Source: SZUA-451 sp034721895
GTDB lineage: Bacteria; Campylobacterota; Campylobacteria; Campylobacterales; Sulfurovaceae
Assembly (NCBI GenBank): GCA_034721895.1
Contig: JAYEND010000008.1
Location: 1 to 10,962, forward strand
Direction: 5' to 3'
DNA length: 10,962 bases
Shown here: positions 7,216-10,962 of the stretch, one piece after another
How the letters are laid out: each line of letters begins with the position of its first letter
Numbering within the stretch: position 1 is the first letter of the stretch
Translations under genes and position numbers: made by a program
The notes under the pieces: generated by a model
What the model was told of the DNA's origin: nothing
What the model saw: only the letters and a program-made list of their open reading frames with translations
The model's database searches: none

Positions 7216-7340
7216 GTTCCGCTTGGCCCTATGATGGCGATAAACTCACCATGGCCGATAGACAAATTGAGATCTTTGATCACCTCAAGATCAAGCTCCC
7301 CCATTTTATATATTTTTGAAACATGTTTGGCCTCGATCAT
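7209..7340 (-). pseudogene. 5' fragment of an ABC transporter ATPase gene (MacB/LolD-like), cut within Walker A
   Basis: Starting at an ATG complementary to 7338-7340, with AAAGGA five bases upstream, the minus strand encodes MIEAKHVSKIYKMGELDLEV followed by IKDLNLSIGHGEFIAIIGPSG, then Thr-Leu and a TAA stop (7209-7211). This is the N-terminus of a MacB/LolD-type ABC ATPase; the Walker A motif, normally GPSGSGKST, stops after GPSG. Similarity ends at about 7217, where outer-membrane barrel coding sequence begins in another frame. The 43-residue product cannot bind ATP. Initiation signals are still intact, so loss of the rest may be recent. Confidence 0.8.
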
Positions 7341-7358
7341 TTTATTCCTTTGTAATCC

Positions 7359-7380
7359 AAACAAGTTTAGTCAATTGTTT
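7359..7380. repeat. 6-bp inverted repeat in the divergent intergenic region
   Basis: AAACAA (7359-7364) and TTGTTT (7375-7380) flank ten bases between the broken minus-strand ABC gene and the + strand DUF89 gene. The spacer contains, on the minus strand, TTGACT (7374-7369), which looks like a -35 but has no -10 at the right distance. Functional value is uncertain. Confidence 0.25.
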
Positions 7381-7412
7381 CTAAAATATATAGCACGCTA
7401 CAAAACTTATGA

Positions 7413-7418
7413 TACAAT
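7413..7418 (+). promoter_or_regulatory. Putative -10 box of the DUF89-HEPN unit
   Basis: TACAAT lies 26 bases before the TTG start at 7445, giving a predicted leader of about 20 nt that includes AAGGAG (7431-7436). No clear -35 is present. Confidence 0.35.
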
Positions 7419-7444
7419 CTATTGAATATGAAGGAGAATAACCA

Positions 7445-8272
7445 TTGAACATTAAACCTGACTGCATTGGCTGTCTACTGAATCAAACTCTCAAGGTATC
7501 CAAACTTCTGGATCTGGATGATACTGTAAGCAAAAAAGTGCTCGATCGTTCTGCACAGATACTGATCGATCATGACCTGTCATATACTCCGCCACAGATC
7601 GCAAGAGATATCTATCAGGCGATTGCAGATATTACCGGAGAGGATGATCCTGTCTCTCTCGCCAAAGAGCGTGCCACCCAAGAAGCACTCAAGGTCGATA
7701 CCTCTTTTGTCCAGAGTATTCCCGATGCGCTGAAGCTCTCGGTTATCGGCAATGTCATCGATTTTGGGGCACAAAATCAGTTCGACCTGAACGAAACGAT
7801 TCAAAAACAATTCTCGATTCCTTTTTCACTCGATGACAGTGCCAGCTTCATTAAAGAGTTGCAGAATGCCCGGGAGATGGTAGTGATCGGTGACAATACC
7901 GGAGAACATGTTTTTGACAAGCTGCTGATCGAGACTATCCAAAAAGAGTATGATATTCAAATATACTATTTTGTCAGAGGCAAACCCATCATCAATGATG
8001 TCACGGTAAAAGAGGCTCAGATACTAAGCAGTTGTGCCCATATCATCGATACAGGCGTGGAAACTCCCGGTTATGACCTGGCAGAGGCCAATAGTGCATC
8101 GAGAGAGATCTTCGATCGAGCCAATATTGTACTTGCCAAAGGTATGGGAAACTTCGAAAGCCTCTATCAGCAGGCGCAACGGCCCATCTATTACCTTTTC
8201 ATCATCAAATGCGATGTTGTTGCCCAGGCGATCGGACAAGAGGTCAAAGAGATGGTTTTCAAAAAAAATTGA
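7445..8272 (+). CDS. DUF89 family metal-dependent phosphatase (damage-control phosphatase type)
   Basis: The start is TTG at 7445, supported by a strong ribosome binding site AAGGAG eight bases upstream and by an N-terminus (MNIKPDCIGCLLNQTLKVSK) with the Cys-x-x-Cys usual for this subgroup. The 275-residue length is normal. DUF89 motifs are GNVIDFGA (102-109), GDNTGEHVFDK (149-159; Asp150, Asn151 and Glu154 correspond to the metal and active-site region), RGKPIINDVT (178-187), DTGVETPG (202-209), AKGMGNFESL (231-240) and the C-terminal IIKCDVVAQAIG. Characterised relatives dephosphorylate abnormal sugar phosphates or metabolite by-products; the substrate here is unknown. The HEPN-like gene follows after 25 bases with its own ribosome binding site, so they are probably co-transcribed. 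Confidence 0.9.
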   Translation: MNIKPDCIGCLLNQTLKVSKLLDLDDTVSKKVLDRSAQILIDHDLSYTPPQIARDIYQAIADITGEDDPVSLAKERATQEALKVDTSFVQSIPDALKLSVIGNVIDFGAQNQFDLNETIQKQFSIPFSLDDSASFIKELQNAREMVVIGDNTGEHVFDKLLIETIQKEYDIQIYYFVRGKPIINDVTVKEAQILSSCAHIIDTGVETPGYDLAEANSASREIFDRANIVLAKGMGNFESLYQQAQRPIYYLFIIKCDVVAQAIGQEVKEMVFKKN

Positions 8273-8297
8273 AACTATTGGATAGAAGGCAAATACA

Positions 8298-8861
8298 ATG
8301 ACTCCTGTTGATATCAGCCATATAGCAGCAGAAAACCATGACTATGCGATTCACCTGGCAACCTATCAAAAGGTGCTTACCTACAAAAATGGCTCTTTCA
8401 ATATTGACACGGTCTTTGAGCGGGACCCCTATGAAGCAGTAGATTTTTGGCGCAATATCTCTCTGGCAGCAGAGGTTCTTCTGAAAGCCTCTCTCCTGAA
8501 ACATCAAATACCCTTTTTCAAAAAAAGAGCCCATGGTGAGTATGGCGAAAAGGTAACTGCGTCCGACAATGAATGGCTGAAGGGGACACTCCAAACATTG
8601 CAGATCGATTATGTGGCACAGATCAATACCGGCACGATCAGTACAGCGATCAAAAGTGCTGAGGCAACTCTCTTTGAGAAGATCTCCTTCAATCCCGAAA
8701 AAGCCGAACTGATCTCAGAGATGTTCTACATTATCATTCGTACCCGCCGCAACCGCAACAATCATTTTTTCTTCCCCAACCAGGGAATAATCGAAATGCC
8801 GGAAGTGGAAATACTTTTTTTGCCGCTACTGAATCTACTCGAAGAGGTGTACGAAACTTAA
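8298..8861 (+). CDS. Uncharacterised HEPN-like helical protein with an R-x4-H motif
   Basis: The product has 187 residues, with AGAAGG eight bases before the ATG. I do not recognise a named family with certainty. The mostly helical sequence has two features of HEPN domains: an early helix DFWRNISLAAEVLLKASLL (49-67), like the nucleotide- or RNA-binding helix of HEPN proteins, and a late helix ending RTRRNRNNH, in which Arg151 and His156 form the R-x4-H motif. In active HEPN proteins this motif is the RNase centre. A short aromatic, Pro-containing segment (FFFPNQ) follows. There is no signal peptide or membrane segment, so it should be cytoplasmic. No MNT nucleotidyltransferase lies next to it, so it is not a standard HEPN-MNT toxin-antitoxin pair; its partner gene is the DUF89 phosphatase 25 bases upstream. 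RNase activity is inference. Confidence 0.75.
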   Translation: MTPVDISHIAAENHDYAIHLATYQKVLTYKNGSFNIDTVFERDPYEAVDFWRNISLAAEVLLKASLLKHQIPFFKKRAHGEYGEKVTASDNEWLKGTLQTLQIDYVAQINTGTISTAIKSAEATLFEKISFNPEKAELISEMFYIIIRTRRNRNNHFFFPNQGIIEMPEVEILFLPLLNLLEEVYET

Positions 8862-8862
8862 C

Positions 8863-9309
8863 CTACTTTTTCAAAAAAACCTCACCATAAACAGTATCCA
8901 ATGGGTAACCGTCATCCACCCATTTCCTGATCCCTCCCTTAAGCGAATAAACATTGGTATATCCCATCTCTCTCAGTGTCTTGGCAGCCAGGTTTCCTCT
9001 TTTTCCGGTACAGCAATAAACTACGATACGGGCTTTTTTATCCGGGAGAGCATTTTCGATCTTGAATTCCAGATATCCTCTTGTGATCGTTACCAAATTA
9101 AGATGGAAGATTTCGCCATGACCCACCTGATCAGGCTCTCTGATATCTAAAAGATAGAGATCATCCACATCATCCTCGATCAATTTATACAACTCTTTTG
9201 TTTCCATTTCGTTTACTTTGATCACTTTGACACTGCTATTTGTATCAACCGCATCTTTCGCCCAAAGCGTCACGATAGAAAGAGTTAGTATCCATAAAAA
9301 TTTTCTCAT
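8863..9309 (-). CDS. Exported rhodanese-domain protein
   Basis: The 148-residue product starts with a signal peptide (MRKFLWILTLSIVTLWA, likely cut after Ala17), so it acts in the periplasm. The rest is one rhodanese domain: LYLLDIREPDQVGHGEI (51-67) is the CH2A-like region, and VVYCCTGKRGNLAAKTLREM (96-115) carries the active-site loop with Cys99 as the expected sulfur-carrying nucleophile. A second Cys100 follows directly. The C-terminal GYTNVYSLKGGIRKWVDDGYP is canonical. The likely role is sulfane-sulfur transfer or handling in the periplasm, which suits a sulfur-metabolising host (inference). AAGGGG precedes the ATG by five bases and a near-consensus promoter lies 24 bases upstream. It converges on the HEPN-like gene; the two stop codons are one base apart with no strong terminator between. 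Confidence 0.92.
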   Translation of the reverse strand: MRKFLWILTLSIVTLWAKDAVDTNSSVKVIKVNEMETKELYKLIEDDVDDLYLLDIREPDQVGHGEIFHLNLVTITRGYLEFKIENALPDKKARIVVYCCTGKRGNLAAKTLREMGYTNVYSLKGGIRKWVDDGYPLDTVYGEVFLKK

Positions 9310-9332
9310 TACTGCCCCTTTGTTTTACAGAT

Positions 9333-9360
9333 ATTATAGTTTGTTAAAATTATAAGTCAA
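9333..9360 (-). promoter_or_regulatory. Sigma70-type promoter of the rhodanese gene
   Basis: On the minus strand TTGACT (9360-9355) and TATAAT (9338-9333) are separated by 16 bases. This is the best promoter in the window. The predicted leader is about 17 nt and contains the ribosome binding site. Confidence 0.75.
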
Positions 9361-9389
9361 GTAAATAGTAAATATTTATACTATTTTAC
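9361..9389. repeat. Imperfect inverted repeat abutting the rhodanese -35 box
   Basis: GTAAATAGTA (9361-9370) and TACTATTTTAC (9379-9389) pair over ten bases with one bulged T, around an 8-base centre. The left arm starts at the base next to the rhodanese -35 box, the usual position of an activator or UP element. Confidence 0.5.
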
Positions 9390-9401
9390 GGTATGTTTGA
9401 C

Positions 9402-9413
9402 AACCAAATGGTT
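9402..9413. repeat. Short palindrome AACCA-AA-TGGTT
   Basis: Two perfect 5-base arms surround a 2-base centre. It lies between the two larger inverted repeats and could be an operator half of that cluster; it is short enough to occur by chance. Confidence 0.3.
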
Positions 9414-9426
9414 AGAACTTATGAAA

Positions 9427-9464
9427 TATATCTATCTCTATTTTCAATTTACCTGATAGATATA
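9427..9464. repeat. Perfect 10-bp inverted repeat with 18-base spacer
   Basis: TATATCTATC (9427-9436) and GATAGATATA (9455-9464) are exact reverse complements. It could be a regulator binding site or, if transcribed, a weak hairpin. The low GC of the arms argues against a terminator. Confidence 0.5.
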
Positions 9465-9553
9465 AAAGCATAATCCTTTATCTCTTTTGTTCTTTTCAGT
9501 TTTATTTATTTTAGACTTAACAGACACAATGAAGCGTGAAGCTGCAGATAAAG

Positions 9554-9567
9554 ACTCTGGCCCGAGT
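9554..9567. repeat. GC-rich imperfect palindrome in an AT-rich context
   Basis: ACTC-T-GGCC-C-GAGT is palindromic at 12 of 14 positions. Its composition stands out from its surroundings and it lies 35 bases before a TATAAT at 9602, so it may be an operator. Confidence 0.35.
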
Positions 9568-9740
9568 TAAGAACTTTAAGCCGTATTTTTAAAAGCGATG
9601 ATATAATTTTTTATATAAGTTAAATATATTTTTTGTTGAATTTTGCCGTAAAAAATTACAACTTATCTGAAATAATGATTTGGCGTATACTACTTTAAAA
9701 CTTAAGTTATTGGTTTTTATGGGGGATTTGCAAGTGACTC

Positions 9741-9753
9741 TATAATATATATA
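9741..9753 (+). promoter_or_regulatory. -10 box of the polysaccharide co-polymerase gene
   Basis: TATAAT (9741-9746) lies six bases before an ATG at 9753, the same geometry as at the GGDEF gene. Transcription would begin at or near the A of that ATG, which is leaderless if 9753 is used, or gives a leader of about 24 nt if the ATG at 9777 is used. No -35 at proper spacing was found. Confidence 0.4.
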
Positions 9754-9776
9754 TGAAATTTCAAGGTAATAAATTT

Positions 9777-10962
9777 ATGCAACAACGCAAAAATAATGAA
9801 ATAGGCTTTGATGAATTAAGAACTTTTTTAGCACGATATAAATGGCTTATCATCACTTCAGTACTGCTTACAACTATGATTGCAATTGTCACCGCCTATA
9901 TTCTACCTAATATCTATCAATCAAATAGTTCAATAGAAATAGTTTCTAGTCGTGAAGGTGTCCGCCATGATATTATGGGAAGAGTAACCCAGGCAACCGA
10001 TGAAAATATCGTCAATGAAAAAGAGATTATACAATCACGATATATTATTTTTAAAGCCTTGGAAAACCTGAATATTGGAACACGATATTTTGTAACAAAA
10101 CATTTCAAGACAAAGGAACTATACAAAAGCTCTCCTTTTATTGTAAAATCCGGATTGATAGCAGAGCAGGTTGAGGGATATTTATTTCAACTTATTCCAG
10201 TCGGAGAGAAAAAATTTAGGCTTATAGTAGAACCTCCACTCAAAAAGAAGCTTATCAGTAAAGTACGTTCATATATTGAACCCTTGCCAGAAAAAGAGCA
10301 GCCTGTCTATTATGACAAATTACATGAATTTGCTAAGCCGATCAATACTCCATGGTTTAATATAACTGTTCAAAAGATTTATAAATTTGACAATAATCAT
10401 TACTCTTTTACACTTACTCCAAATGAAAAGATGTTTAGATTTGTTCAGAAAAAGCTCACAGTATCAAATTTATCTGAAAAAGGGACAATCCTTTCACTTG
10501 CTTTTGAAGATACTGTATCGCTTCGTGCCAAAGAGATACTGGATGCTATCGGATATGCCTATGTCAGTGAAAAGCTTAGCCTTAAAACAAAAAGTGCACA
10601 AAGCAAATTGAATTTTATTGATTCACAGCTTAAAGCCATTAATACAACACTGGAAAGCTCTGCAAATAAACTTCAGACTTTCAAAGCTTCCAATATAATT
10701 ATCAATATAGGGGACAAAACATCCGCAACCACACAAAAATTAAGTGATCTCGAAACACAACTTTATGAGTTGGCGATGAGCAAAAGTGTTTTAGAAAATA
10801 TCCATAATTATATTGAATCCCATAATGATATAAGAGGAATAGACGTAAGCTTTAAAAACGAACAGTATAGCAATAACACAGTTGATGCTATTATTATAAA
10901 AATACAGGATGCAAATGCACGCCGCATATCCATGCTTGAGAAGCATACTAAACTTCATCCCA
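9777..10962 (+). CDS. Wzz/Wzc-type polysaccharide co-polymerase, N-terminal part (3' end outside window)
   Basis: The frame is open from 9753 to the window end, about 395 codons from 9777. ATG 9777 is preferred because AAGG (9763-9766) precedes it; ATG 9753 would add MKFQGNKF. Residues about 11-22 (FDELRTFLARYK) lead into a transmembrane helix (23-43) ending ILPNIYQS, the classical start of Wzz chain-length-determinant domains. Family segments follow: VNEKEIIQSRYIIFKALENL, then VTKHFKTKELYKSSPFIV. Further on is a long helical, periplasmic region with coiled-coil character (SQLKAINTTLESSANKLQTF) and near the edge LEKHTKLHP, matching the conserved 'xYTELHPDV'. It should sit in the inner membrane and control polymer length or export. 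Whether a C-terminal tyrosine autokinase domain is fused, as in Wzc, cannot be seen. It probably opens an exopolysaccharide operon; base composition is clearly AT-richer than in the left part of the window. Confidence 0.88.
   Translation, partial: MQQRKNNEIGFDELRTFLARYKWLIITSVLLTTMIAIVTAYILPNIYQSNSSIEIVSSREGVRHDIMGRVTQATDENIVNEKEIIQSRYIIFKALENLNIGTRYFVTKHFKTKELYKSSPFIVKSGLIAEQVEGYLFQLIPVGEKKFRLIVEPPLKKKLISKVRSYIEPLPEKEQPVYYDKLHEFAKPINTPWFNITVQKIYKFDNNHYSFTLTPNEKMFRFVQKKLTVSNLSEKGTILSLAFEDTVSLRAKEILDAIGYAYVSEKLSLKTKSAQSKLNFIDSQLKAINTTLESSANKLQTFKASNIIINIGDKTSATTQKLSDLETQLYELAMSKSVLENIHNYIESHNDIRGIDVSFKNEQYSNNTVDAIIIKIQDANARRISMLEKHTKLHP

Larger units (their letters stand above)
9310..9752. other. 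AT-rich divergent intergenic region
   Basis: About 440 bases separate the rhodanese start from the polysaccharide gene. No protein-coding remnant was recognised on either strand. It holds the rhodanese promoter, several inverted repeats (9361-9389, 9402-9413, 9427-9464, 9554-9567), a TATAAT at 9602-9607 with no clear -35, and the -10 box next to the downstream gene. No JUMPstart/ops element was found. Confidence 0.6.

Noticed and set aside
7009..7425. A 138-codon + strand open frame
   Set aside because: It runs antisense across the barrel and ABC remnants, has low-complexity hydrophobic content and no ribosome binding site; the minus-strand translations are clearly the real coding signal.
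8862..8885. Possible bidirectional terminator between the HEPN-like and rhodanese genes
   Set aside because: Only T- and A-runs are present; there is no GC-rich stem, and the bases are within the rhodanese coding sequence.
9529..9570. A 13-residue ORF in the intergenic region
   Set aside because: No clear ribosome binding site and no recognisable peptide; probably chance.
9718..9733. Possible sigma54 promoter (GGGGG and TTGCA) before the polysaccharide gene
   Set aside because: The GG and GC elements are not ten bases apart as the -24/-12 consensus requires.
10387..10611. A 74-codon + strand open frame
   Set aside because: It is an out-of-frame shadow inside the Wzz-domain gene, whose own frame stays open and matches family motifs.

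Overview
The window looks like chromosomal DNA of a Campylobacterota (epsilonproteobacterial) organism of the Sulfurovum/Sulfurimonas type. That reading is inference, from moderate-to-low GC, short AT-rich intergenic regions with TATAAT-like -10 boxes and poorly conserved -35 boxes, and the style of the encoded proteins. No rRNA, tRNA, CRISPR array, intact transposase or phage gene was seen.

Layout. (1) Bases 1-2686 are a tightly packed + strand operon: the 3' part of a 2-oxo acid dehydrogenase E2 acyltransferase, a discrete acyl carrier protein starting inside the E2 stop codon, a DUF2905 small membrane protein, and a Na+/Pi-cotransporter-like protein with a PhoU-like tail. (2) 2754-4088 encodes a diguanylate cyclase with four CBS repeats; its -10 box is placed so that the mRNA may begin at the ATG. 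(3) 4095-7340 is a rearranged segment. Two intact + strand genes (a LOG-family phosphoribohydrolase and a dynamin-like membrane GTPase) sit between broken minus-strand genes: the 3' end of a beta-propeller-like gene on the left, and on the right an outer-membrane beta-barrel fragment joined to the first ~40 codons of an ABC ATPase cut inside its Walker A motif. A perfect Shine-Dalgarno with no start codon follows the GTPase, as if a third gene had been lost. (4) 7445-8861 holds a DUF89 metal-dependent phosphatase (TTG start) followed 25 nt later by an uncharacterised HEPN-like protein with an R-x4-H motif. (5) 8863-9309 is a minus-strand exported rhodanese with a very good sigma70 promoter. 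(6) 9310-9752 is an AT-rich divergent intergenic region with several inverted repeats. (7) From about 9777 to the end of the window runs the N-terminal part of a Wzz/Wzc-type polysaccharide co-polymerase, probably the first gene of a low-GC exopolysaccharide locus.

How the genes may work together. The first operon appears to combine acyl transfer with a phosphate transporter-like protein; whether E2 and ACP act together is inference. The cyclic-di-GMP synthase and the exopolysaccharide gene are typical biofilm functions but are about 5.7 kb apart. The most unusual parts are the gene graveyard around the LOG-GTPase pair, the DUF89-HEPN pair, and the promoter/start geometry of the GGDEF and Wzc genes.
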